From Streptomyces sp. TLI_146 (GTDB taxonomy: Bacteria; Actinomycetota; Actinomycetes; Streptomycetales; Streptomycetaceae), in the NCBI RefSeq assembly GCF_002846415.1, contig NZ_PJMX01000001.1, positions 2,542,001-2,606,000 on the forward strand: 64,000 bases of DNA, given 5' to 3'. The translations under genes and the position numbers were made by a program. A model generated the notes under the pieces. It saw only the letters and a program-made list of their open reading frames with translations. It was not told the origin of the DNA and searched no databases. This document shows positions 1 to 7,254 of this stretch, piece by piece. Each line of letters opens with the position of its first letter. The first letter of the stretch is position 1.

Positions 1-424
1 CCTCTTCGATCAGGGCCCGGAACCGCTCGTGGTAGCGCCGCCGCTCGACCCGTACCTGCTTGTTCTTCTCCGGGCTGAGGTGGTGCATCGAGCGGAAGAA
101 GATGGCCGCGTCGTCGAGGTTCTCGATGGTGGTGACCACCACGTCGGCGGCCGCGTCGCGCAGCCGCCGCTCCACGGGCTCGTCCGCGTCCGCGAAGGCG
201 TCGAGGCGCTCCTGCTGGAGGCGCAGCACGCGCGCGTAGACCTCCTGGAGCAGGTCCTCCTTGGAGCCGAAGTAGTGGTAGAGCGCCCCCTTGGTGACGC
301 CCGCCGCCTCGACGATCTCCTGGACGGAGGTCCTGTCGTACCCGTTCTCGGCGAAGAGGCGGGTGGCGGCGGCCAGCAGCCTCTGGGGGACGGGAATGCC
401 GCTCCCGTCCGTCGTCCTGGCCAT
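1..424 (-). CDS. TetR-family transcriptional regulator (3' end outside window)
   Basis: Only the first 141 codons are present; the gene runs off the left edge. The N-terminal helix-turn-helix is clear at about residues 12-58 (LFAENGYDRTSVQEIV, then GVTKGALYHYFGSKEDLL), followed by the start of an all-helical ligand domain. The ATG at 424 begins MARTTDGSG. It is the last visible gene of a minus-strand operon behind an SDR and an acyl-CoA synthetase, with a gap of 46 bp to the synthetase. This order suggests a repressor that senses an acyl-CoA or related lipid and controls its own operon, probably through the inverted repeat at 2916-2943. The ligand is an inference. Confidence 0.88.
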   Translation of the reverse strand, partial: MARTTDGSGIPVPQRLLAAATRLFAENGYDRTSVQEIVEAAGVTKGALYHYFGSKEDLLQEVYARVLRLQQERLDAFADADEPVERRLRDAAADVVVTTIENLDDAAIFFRSMHHLSPEKNKQVRVERRRYHERFRALIEE

Positions 425-470
425 GCCGTTGCCGCCTCTCTCCTGGTCCACCCGTTGGTTTCACGCCGTT

Positions 471-2123
471 CTAGTGGCGAGAACGCAGTTCCCGCCTGAG
501 GATCTTCCCACTCGCCGTCTTGGGAAGCTCCGCGAGTACCTCGACCTGCCGGGGATATTTGTACGCCGCCAGCCGCTCCTCGCAGTACGCGGAGAGCTCG
601 CCGGGGGTGGCCTCGGCGCCGGGGCGCAGACTCACGTACGCCTTGACGTTCTCGCCCCGGTACGGGTCGGGGACGCCGACGACGGCCGCCTCGCGCACCG
701 CCGGGTGACCGTAGAGCACGTCCTCGACCTCGCGCGGCCAGACCTTGAAGCCGGACGCGTTGATCATGTCCTTCTTGCGGTCGACGACGTAGAGCCAGCC
801 GTCCCGGTCCATGAACCCGATGTCGCCGGTGCGCAGTTCGCCGTCCGGGAAGGTCTCGGCGGTGGCCTCGGGGCGGCGCCAGTATCCGGGCACGACCTGC
901 GGGCCGCGCACCACGATCTCGCCCTGCTCGCCCAGCGGCACCTCCTCGCCCTCCTCGTCGACGATCCGTACGACCGTGTCGGGGCCGGGCAGCCCGACCG
1001 AGAGGGTGCCCGAGACCGGGTCGACCGGGGCCTCCCGCTCCGGCGGCACCGAGGCGCAGGGGGCGGTGCACTCGGTGAGCCCGTAGCCGTTGCGCAGATA
1101 CGGGCCGAACGCCGCCCGGAACTTCTCCACGAGCGCGGGCGGCACCGGTGCGCCGCCCGAGGAGATCACCCGGAAGGAGTCGAAGTGGTCGCGGGTGACG
1201 CCGGGCGCGGCCGCCAGCGCCATGAAGGCGGTGGAGGGGCCCACGGTGTAGGCCGGGCGGTGCTCGGCGAAGGCGTCGAGGACCACACCGGGGTGGAAGC
1301 GGTAGGCGAGGATCAGCGTGCCCGCGTTGGCGACGCACGCGGCGAGCTGGCAGACCATGCCGGTGATGTGGAAGAGCGGGGCCAGCGCGAAGTAGCCCGC
1401 GCCCTCGGCTATCGGGTGGCCGGTGCGCTGGCGCTCGGCGTTGTAGGTGATGCCCGCGTGGGTGTTCATGGCGCCCTTGGGGGTGCCGCTGGTCCCCGAG
1501 GTGTAGCTGATCAGCGCCGTGGCGTCCGGGGCGGGTTCGCGCCCGCCCGGGGCGGGCAGGCCCTGCCGGGCGACGGCCAGCAGATCGTCGGTGTCGGCGG
1601 GGCGCGGCAGCCGCTCGAAGGCGAGCACGCGCGCGTCGTCGCGGCTCTGCAGGTCGAGCTCGCAGGCGGTCAGCGCGATCCGGACGGGCGAGGCGGCGGC
1701 GGTGTCCCGCAGATACGCCTCCCACGCCCGGTCGGAGCAGATCAATGCGGCGGCTTCGGAGTCGCCGAGCACGTGCCCGACCTCGGCCGACTTGTACATC
1801 GGGTTGAGCGGGACGACGACAGCGCCCGCCTTCCAGGCGCCGAGCAGCGCGATCACGAAGTGCGGGGTGTTCTGGAGCATGATCGCGACCCGGTCGCCGG
1901 GCTGGATGCCCCGGGCCGCGAGGTGGCCGGCCACCGAGTCGGAGAGCGCGTCGGTCTCGCGGTAGCCGAGCCGGCCGTCGAAGTAGGCGAGCGCGGTGCG
2001 GTCGGGGGCGCGCAGGACGGCGGCGCGGAAGGCGTGCACCACGCTCGCGGGCGGGCTGACCGGCGCCCGCTGGGCCTCGGTGAGCTGCCCGAGCCAGGGC
2101 TTGGCCGCGTACGGAGAGGTCAT
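471..2123 (-). CDS. acyl-CoA synthetase (AMP-binding, fatty-acid:CoA ligase type)
   Basis: A 550-aa ANL-superfamily enzyme that would activate a carboxylic acid with ATP and CoA. Core motifs are intact: YTSGTSGTPKG at about 207-217 (phosphate loop), YGLTE at about 347, RTGDIG at about 431, DRKKDMI at about 448, and the C-terminal catalytic lysine in KTASGKILRREL near 535. The length is normal and there is no signal peptide, so it is cytoplasmic. The ATG at 2123 overlaps the stop of the upstream SDR by four bases (ATGA), indicating translational coupling. The acid substrate cannot be read from the sequence; neighbours point to lipid or aromatic-acid catabolism. Confidence 0.93.
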   Translation of the reverse strand: MTSPYAAKPWLGQLTEAQRAPVSPPASVVHAFRAAVLRAPDRTALAYFDGRLGYRETDALSDSVAGHLAARGIQPGDRVAIMLQNTPHFVIALLGAWKAGAVVVPLNPMYKSAEVGHVLGDSEAAALICSDRAWEAYLRDTAAASPVRIALTACELDLQSRDDARVLAFERLPRPADTDDLLAVARQGLPAPGGREPAPDATALISYTSGTSGTPKGAMNTHAGITYNAERQRTGHPIAEGAGYFALAPLFHITGMVCQLAACVANAGTLILAYRFHPGVVLDAFAEHRPAYTVGPSTAFMALAAAPGVTRDHFDSFRVISSGGAPVPPALVEKFRAAFGPYLRNGYGLTECTAPCASVPPEREAPVDPVSGTLSVGLPGPDTVVRIVDEEGEEVPLGEQGEIVVRGPQVVPGYWRRPEATAETFPDGELRTGDIGFMDRDGWLYVVDRKKDMINASGFKVWPREVEDVLYGHPAVREAAVVGVPDPYRGENVKAYVSLRPGAEATPGELSAYCEERLAAYKYPRQVEVLAELPKTASGKILRRELRSRH

Positions 2124-2893
2124 GCGCCGCCCGCCTCCCACTTCTGCTGGAGGTGGTTCATGGAGGTGAGCCAGCGGTCCGGATCCCCGGCCCGCGCCCC
2201 GTAGAAGCCGGCGACCTCCGGGTGCGGCAGCACCAGGAACCGCTCCTCGGCCATCGCCGCGAACAGCGCGTCGGCGACGGCCGCCGGCTCGATCGCGGTC
2301 GGCGCGAGCACCAGGTCCCCGGCCGAGCCGGTGGCGGCCAGCATGTCGGTGCGCACGCCCTGCGGGCAGATCGCGTGGACCCGCACGCCCCGGTGGCGGT
2401 AGGTGAGCGAGAGCCACTCGGCGAAGGCGAGGGCGCCGTGCTTGGTGACGCTGTACGGGGCCGCGCCGATCATGGTGAGCAGCCCGGCCGCCGACACGGT
2501 CGACACGAACCGGCCGCCGCCGCGCTCCAGCCACTCGGGCAGCAGCTCGCGGGCGGCGCGGACGTGGGCCATCACGTTGACGTCCCAGGCGGCCTCCCAG
2601 ACGTCCTCGGGCGCGGCCTCCGAACCGCCCGAGCCCAGGCCCGCGTTGGCGCAGTAGACGTCGATGGTCCCGCCCAGCGCCTCGCGGGCGAGCGGGACGA
2701 CGCCGGAGGCGTCGCCGGGGACGGCGATCGCGCCGATCTCCTCGGCGGTCCTGCGGGCCTTGGCCTCGTCGAGGTCGTTGACGACCACCCGGGCGCCCTC
2801 CGCCGCGAATCTGCGCGCGAGCGCGGCGCCGATGCCGCCGCCCGCCCCGGTGACCACCACTGCCGCGCCCTGGACGCCCTGGACCGAACCCAT
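2120..2893 (-). CDS. short-chain dehydrogenase/reductase (SDR)
   Basis: A 257-aa classical SDR. The Rossmann nucleotide motif TGAGGGIG is at about 14-21, NAG at the expected place (CANAGLG), the catalytic serine in TVSAAG, and the YxxxK pair in YSVTK near 156. It would oxidise or reduce a hydroxy/keto group with NAD(P). It is the first gene of a minus-strand operon (SDR, acyl-CoA synthetase, TetR). The ATG at 2893 lies just downstream of a palindromic operator-like sequence. The substrate is unknown; a beta-hydroxyacyl or related lipid intermediate would fit the context. Confidence 0.9.
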   Translation of the reverse strand: MGSVQGVQGAAVVVTGAGGGIGAALARRFAAEGARVVVNDLDEAKARRTAEEIGAIAVPGDASGVVPLAREALGGTIDVYCANAGLGSGGSEAAPEDVWEAAWDVNVMAHVRAARELLPEWLERGGGRFVSTVSAAGLLTMIGAAPYSVTKHGALAFAEWLSLTYRHRGVRVHAICPQGVRTDMLAATGSAGDLVLAPTAIEPAAVADALFAAMAEERFLVLPHPEVAGFYGARAGDPDRWLTSMNHLQQKWEAGGA

Positions 2894-2915
2894 CGAGAAT
2901 CCGCCTCTCCGCATG

Positions 2916-2943
2916 CCGACTGGTGTGCAGACTAACCAGTCGG
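2916..2943. promoter_or_regulatory. inverted repeat, probable TetR operator
   Basis: CCGACTGGT (2916-2924) and ACCAGTCGG (2935-2943) are perfect 9-bp arms with a 10-bp spacer. It lies 23 bp upstream of the SDR start in the divergent gap to the DUF1343 gene. Read on the minus strand, one half-site is CATACCGACTGGT, close to the motif at 24921 (CATACCGACCGGT). Likely bound by the TetR encoded at the end of the operon; binding is inferred. Confidence 0.6.
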
Positions 2944-3058
2944 TATGTACGGACGGAAGGGGCCGTCGCGAACCGTCCCGTGCGGCTCGTTCCCGGCCGC
3001 CCGCCCGCGCGCTAGCGTGCGTGGCCATGACACCGCGAGCGGCCGTGGAGGTACGCCG

Positions 3059-4306
3059 ATGAGCCTGTCCAGACGGGGCCTGCTGGCCGGAACGGGAACA
3101 GCGGCGGCGGGCGCGGTGGTCGCGGGCGCGGCTCCCGCCCGGGCCCGCCACCGCCCCGGGCCCGTGCGGACCGGCTTCGACCGGCTGGCCGCCGGCGGCT
3201 ACCGGGCGCTGGCGGGCCGCAAGGTGGGCGTGGTCACCAACCCGACCGGCGTGACGGCGGACGTCCGGCACATCGTGGACGTCATGCACGCCGACCCGCG
3301 CGTGGACCTGGTCGCGGTGTTCGGGCCCGAGCACGGCTTCCGGGGCACCGCGCAGGCGGGCGGCTCCGAGGGCCGCTACGACGACCCGGCGACCGGGCTG
3401 CCGGTGTACGACACGTACGGCGTCAGCGGTCAGGCGCTCGCCGCCGTGTTCACCGCGTCGGGCGTGGACACGGTCGTCTTCGACATCCAGGACGTGGGCG
3501 CGCGCTTCTACACGTACATCTGGACGCTCTACGACTGCATGGAGGCGGCCGCGCTCGCCGGGAAGCGGTTCGTGGTCCTGGACCGGCCGAACCCGGTGAC
3601 CGGGCGGGCGGCGAGCGGGCCCGTGCTCGACAAGGCGTTCGCGACCTTCGTCGGGCGCGAGCCGATCGCGCAGGCGCACGGGATGACGGTGGGCGAGCTG
3701 GCGGGGCTCTTCGACACCGAGTTCCTTGGCGGGCGCGTACGGGTGGAGACCGTACGGATGACGGGCTGGCGGCGCGAGGGTTTCTTCGACTCCACCGGAC
3801 TGCCCTGGGTCCCGCCGAGCCCCAATATGCCGACCCCCGACACGGCGCTCGTCTACGCGGGCACCTGCATGTTCGAGGGCACCAACCTCTCCGAGGGGCG
3901 CGGCACCACCCGGCCCTTCGAGTTGCTCGGCGCGGAGGGCGTCGACGGGCGCTGGGCGGCGGCCGTGAACGCCCTGGAGCTGCCGGGGGTGCGCTTCCGA
4001 GAGGCGTACTTCACGCCCAGCTTCTCCAAGTTCCAGGGAAAGACGGTCGGCGGCGTCCAACTGCACGTCCACGACCGCGAGTCGTACGACCCGGTGCGCA
4101 CCGGCGTAGCGCTCCTGGTGACGGCGAAGAAGGTGTGGAGCGGCTTCGCGTGGCGGCCGGACCACTGGATCGACAAGCTCACCGGGTCGGCCACCGTCCG
4201 CACCCTGATCGACGCGGGCGCGGGCACCGACGAGGTGGTGGGCGCCTGGCAGACCGGACTCACGGCGTTCCGCGCGACCCGGGCGCGGTATCTGCTCTAC
4301 CGGTGA
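3059..4306 (+). CDS. secreted DUF1343 / NamZ-like exo-beta-N-acetylmuramidase family protein
   Basis: A 415-aa protein with an N-terminal twin-arginine-type signal (SRRGLLAG, then an Ala-rich segment ending near ARA), so it is probably exported folded. The mature part shows the DUF1343 hallmarks: VGVVTNPTGVT, VFGPEHGFRG, and DIQDVGARFYTYIWT. Characterised members (NamZ) release N-acetylmuramic acid from the non-reducing ends of peptidoglycan fragments, so a role in wall recycling or degradation is plausible. The ATG at 3059 is preceded by a good GGAGG; an in-frame upstream ATG at 2945 would hide the signal peptide. It is followed by a strong terminator. Confidence 0.88.
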   Translation: MSLSRRGLLAGTGTAAAGAVVAGAAPARARHRPGPVRTGFDRLAAGGYRALAGRKVGVVTNPTGVTADVRHIVDVMHADPRVDLVAVFGPEHGFRGTAQAGGSEGRYDDPATGLPVYDTYGVSGQALAAVFTASGVDTVVFDIQDVGARFYTYIWTLYDCMEAAALAGKRFVVLDRPNPVTGRAASGPVLDKAFATFVGREPIAQAHGMTVGELAGLFDTEFLGGRVRVETVRMTGWRREGFFDSTGLPWVPPSPNMPTPDTALVYAGTCMFEGTNLSEGRGTTRPFELLGAEGVDGRWAAAVNALELPGVRFREAYFTPSFSKFQGKTVGGVQLHVHDRESYDPVRTGVALLVTAKKVWSGFAWRPDHWIDKLTGSATVRTLIDAGAGTDEVVGAWQTGLTAFRATRARYLLYR

Positions 4307-4309
4307 GGG

Positions 4310-4329
4310 CCCGGGGGGAAACCCCCGGG
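4310..4329 (+). terminator. Rho-independent-like hairpin after the DUF1343 gene
   Basis: CCCGGGGG and CCCCCGGG form a perfect 8-bp stem closing on a GAAA tetraloop, 3 bp after the stop codon at 4306. There is no T-tract, which is common in Streptomyces. Confidence 0.75.
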
Positions 4330-4385
4330 GCGGACGGTGGCTGGCGGGATGGGCCCGGCGCCCGCCCGGCCGACAGGCTGGGACC

Positions 4386-5711
4386 ATGCATCTGTTCCAC
4401 GACACCCACCACCGCCCGCGCCAGGCCTTACTGCTGCTGCTCGGCCTGACGCTCAGCGTCTTCACGGCGGCCGTCCCGGCGGCCCGGGCGGCCGAACCCC
4501 CCACCCCGGAACGGCAGTTGGCGCAGTCGGCCCAGCCCCTGGACGACCTGCGGCCGCTCGGCCGGATGGTCGGCTCGGCCGACATCGTGGGACTCGGCGA
4601 GGCGACGCACAACTCGCACGAGTTCTTCGCGGCCAAGCGGCGCGTGTTCCAGTACCTCGTCGAGAAGAAGGGCTTCACCACCTTCGCCCTGGAGACGGCC
4701 TGGTCCTCGGGGATGCGCGTCAACGCCTATGTGCTGCGCGGCGAGGGCGACCCCGAGCGGATCGTGCGCGAGGAGTTCCAGAGCTCGTACGCGATGTGGC
4801 GGACCCGGGAGTACCTCGACCTGATCCGCTGGATGCGCGGCTACAACCTGCACCACGACCGCAAGGTCCAGTTCATGGGCGACGACGTGGGGTACGCGGG
4901 CCCCCGGCTCTTCGACGAGGTGAGCGCGTACACCGCGAAGCGCTACCCCGCGCTGCTGCCCCGGCTCACCGCCCTCTACAAGGACTCGCGGCCCACGGCG
5001 GGCGTCGACGACACCATGAACGGCAGGCTCAAGCGCCCGCTCGCCGAACGCAGGCGGCAGGCCGACGAGGTGCGCCGGGCCTACGAACTGCTCGCGGCCC
5101 AGCGCCCCGGACCCGACCGGGCCGAGCACGCCTGGATCCTCCAGTACGCCCGCACCATCGCGCAGACCGGCGCCATGTGGTCATTCGACTTCTTCGACGA
5201 CGGCCAGCTGCGCGAGTCGCGGCTCTACCGGGACCGGATCATGGCCGAGAACACCGTGTGGTGGCAGCGCCAGACCGGGCACAGGATGCTGCTCTCCGCG
5301 CACAACGGCCATGTCGGGTACGCCCCGACGCTCAGCGCCGAGTACCCGAAGGTGCAGGGCGCCTTCATCCGGGAGGCGGTCGGCGCCGCGTACATGAACA
5401 TCGGATTCACCTTCGGACAGGGCTCGTTCAACGCCCTGGACCTGAACGACCCGGCCGAGCCGATCCGCGAGTTCACCGTAGGGCCGCCCGAGCCGGGCAG
5501 CAACGAGGAGGTCCTCGAACGCGTCTCACCGCGCGACTACTACCTCGATCTGCGCAAGGTGGCGAACCCGGCCAAGGACTGGCTGGGCGCTTTCCGGCCG
5601 ACGCGGTCCATCGGGAACTCCTGGCCGCAGGACGCCGACCGGACGCGGCTCGGCCCTTCGTTCGACGTACTGGTGCACCTCCACCGGATAACCGCGGCGC
5701 ACCGGCTCTGA
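4386..5711 (+). CDS. secreted erythromycin-esterase-family protein (TTA codon)
   Basis: A 441-aa protein with a signal peptide of about 35 residues (LLLLLGLTLSV core, cleavage near AARA-AEP). The mature domain belongs to the erythromycin esterase/EreA-like fold: LGEATHNSHEF (the GE-x2-H region), FALETAWSSG, and SAHNGHVGY. Such proteins hydrolyse esters in characterised EreA/B, but most streptomycete members have no proven substrate, so macrolide resistance should not be assumed. Codon 15 is TTA (4428-4430), the rare leucine codon read by the bldA tRNA. Expression may therefore be tied to development. No other in-frame TTA was noticed in this window. Confidence 0.85.
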   Translation: MHLFHDTHHRPRQALLLLLGLTLSVFTAAVPAARAAEPPTPERQLAQSAQPLDDLRPLGRMVGSADIVGLGEATHNSHEFFAAKRRVFQYLVEKKGFTTFALETAWSSGMRVNAYVLRGEGDPERIVREEFQSSYAMWRTREYLDLIRWMRGYNLHHDRKVQFMGDDVGYAGPRLFDEVSAYTAKRYPALLPRLTALYKDSRPTAGVDDTMNGRLKRPLAERRRQADEVRRAYELLAAQRPGPDRAEHAWILQYARTIAQTGAMWSFDFFDDGQLRESRLYRDRIMAENTVWWQRQTGHRMLLSAHNGHVGYAPTLSAEYPKVQGAFIREAVGAAYMNIGFTFGQGSFNALDLNDPAEPIREFTVGPPEPGSNEEVLERVSPRDYYLDLRKVANPAKDWLGAFRPTRSIGNSWPQDADRTRLGPSFDVLVHLHRITAAHRL

Positions 5712-5771
5712 CCTCCCCCATCGCGGACTTTCTCCCCTGTCCGGCGTATGGTCAGCCCTCCGGTCCGGCGG

Positions 5772-5804
5772 GACGATGTGAGGCCTCAGCCTCGCCCCAT
5801 CGTC
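5772..5804 (+). other. leader hairpin upstream of the 5830 gene
   Basis: GACGAT (5772-5777) pairs with ATCGTC (5799-5804), and inside it GAGGC (5780-5784) pairs with GCCTC (5789-5793). It lies 25 bp before the start codon at 5830. It could be a terminator for the gene ending at 5711 or a structured 5' leader. Confidence 0.35.
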
Positions 5805-5829
5805 AGCGAACGGACCGGAGGGCAACCCC

Positions 5830-7146
5830 ATGCCGGACATCGGAGTCGAGCCATATCGGGAGATCACCTTCGACGCGGACGGCGACGCCTCCCCGGCGGA
5901 GCGCGCGGCCCTCGCGGAGCTGGACGTCACCGATCTGGTGATGTTCTCGCACGGCTGGAACAACACCCCGTCGGTCGCGACGGCCCTGTACCGCCACTTC
6001 TTCGCCCCCTTCCCCGGCCTGCTGGCCGAGGCGGGCCCGGCCGGGGCGCGGGTGCGCCTCGGGTACGCCGGAATCGTGTGGCCCTCCATCCGCTTCGCCG
6101 ACGAGCAGATCCCCAACTTCCCGCACAACGCGCTGGCCGTGGAGCCGGGCGCGGGCCTGGACCCGGCGACCGTGGACGCGCTCAAGCGGGCGTTCCCCGA
6201 GCACGGGGTGACCGTCGACGCGCTGGCCCGGCTGCTCGACGAACAGCCGGACTCGGAGGAGGCATTCCGCCAATTCGGCATCCTGGCCCGTGAGTTGGTG
6301 GCGGATGACGTGGAATCGTCTGGCTTCGCCGCCGACACCGTGGGCGAGGGCGCGGGCGCGGCGGCGCTCCTCACGGACGACACGCTCGGGCTGTGCCGGG
6401 AGTACACGCTCGCCCTGTCCGACACCGGTATGCGGGTCGAACCGGGCCCGCCCGGCCCCTCGTTCTCGCTCGGCAACTCGCTCAAGCACCTGTGGCACGG
6501 CGCCAAGGAGGTGCTGCGGCAGACCACGTACTACGAGATGAAGCGCCGGTCGGGCAAGGTCGGCCAGCTCGGGCTCGGGCCGCTGCTCGGCGAGCTCGCC
6601 CGGACCAGACCCGCGATGCGGATCCATCTGGTCGGGCACAGCCAGGGCGGGCGGCTGGTCGCGTTCGCGCTGAAGGGGCTGCCGGAGGGGGCGCGCACCG
6701 TCAAGTCGGTGACCCTGCTCGAAGGGGCCTTCTCGCACTACGCGTTCGCCGAGCGGCTGCCGTCGGGGCTCGACGGGGCGGGCGCGCTCGCGGCGCTGCA
6801 CCGACGGGTCGACGGCCCGGTGGTCTCCTGCTACTCGCGCTTCGACACCGCCCTCGGGGTGATATACCCGCTGGCGTCGAAGCTCGCCGGGGACTACCAG
6901 GGCCTGCTGGCACTCGACCGCCGCTGGTGGGCGATCGGCCACGACGGCATCCAGTCGGTGTCCCCGTGCACCGAACTCACCCTGGCGGAGGTGCTGCGGG
7001 ACGGGGTGCCCGACTCGGGCTGTGTGAGCGTCAACGCCGAGTCGGTGGTCCGAGCGGGCGGCCCGCCCTCGGGCGCCCACTCGGACATCTGCCACCCGGA
7101 ACTGGCGAGGGTGGTACTGGCGGCGGGCCGGATCGCCTGTACCTGA
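5830..7146 (+). CDS. cytoplasmic alpha/beta-hydrolase-like protein of unknown function
   Basis: 438 aa, no signal peptide. An N-terminal strand-turn FSHGWNN resembles the oxyanion region of alpha/beta hydrolases, and HLVGHSQGGRLV (about 263-274) is a textbook GxSxG nucleophile elbow. An Asp in CYSRFDTALG and a His in AIGHDGIQS are candidates for the remaining triad residues. Homologues in streptomycetes are often loosely annotated, some wrongly as protein kinases; no kinase motif is present. The start has GGAGGG ten bases upstream. Monocistronic, ended by a strong shared terminator. The substrate is unknown. Confidence 0.78.
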   Translation: MPDIGVEPYREITFDADGDASPAERAALAELDVTDLVMFSHGWNNTPSVATALYRHFFAPFPGLLAEAGPAGARVRLGYAGIVWPSIRFADEQIPNFPHNALAVEPGAGLDPATVDALKRAFPEHGVTVDALARLLDEQPDSEEAFRQFGILARELVADDVESSGFAADTVGEGAGAAALLTDDTLGLCREYTLALSDTGMRVEPGPPGPSFSLGNSLKHLWHGAKEVLRQTTYYEMKRRSGKVGQLGLGPLLGELARTRPAMRIHLVGHSQGGRLVAFALKGLPEGARTVKSVTLLEGAFSHYAFAERLPSGLDGAGALAALHRRVDGPVVSCYSRFDTALGVIYPLASKLAGDYQGLLALDRRWWAIGHDGIQSVSPCTELTLAEVLRDGVPDSGCVSVNAESVVRAGGPPSGAHSDICHPELARVVLAAGRIACT

Positions 7147-7153
7147 CGCGAAT

Positions 7154-7185
7154 CCCCGCGCCCCGTTCCTGTGAGGGGCGCGGGG
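7154..7185. terminator. bidirectional terminator between convergent genes
   Basis: CCCCGCGCCCC (7154-7164) and GGGGCGCGGGG (7175-7185) form a perfect 11-bp stem with a 10-nt loop. It is placed between the hydrolase stop (7146) and the penicillin acylase stop (7255). Confidence 0.75.
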
Positions 7186-7205
7186 CTGTGTCGTTGTGCG
7201 GCTCC

Positions 7206-7250
7206 GCCGCGTGGGCGCGACCAGCCGCACACGGCCCGCAGCCGAAGAAC
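7206..7250 (+). repeat. partial copy of a dispersed intergenic repeat
   Basis: GGGCGCGACCAGCC...CGGCCCGCAGCCGAA resembles the 3' half of the repeats at 27961-28104 and 50695-50809. Only the right-hand part is clear. Confidence 0.5.
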
Positions 7251-7254
7251 AGCC

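Noticed and set aside
2894..4723. Minus-strand frame running upstream of the SDR to 4723
   Set aside because: It would run through the promoter/operator region and antisense to the DUF1343 gene; the SDR starts at 2893 at a normal site.
4386..5711. Macrolide resistance gene call for the erythromycin-esterase-like protein
   Set aside because: The fold is shared by many secreted streptomycete proteins with no resistance role, and no macrolide genes are near.
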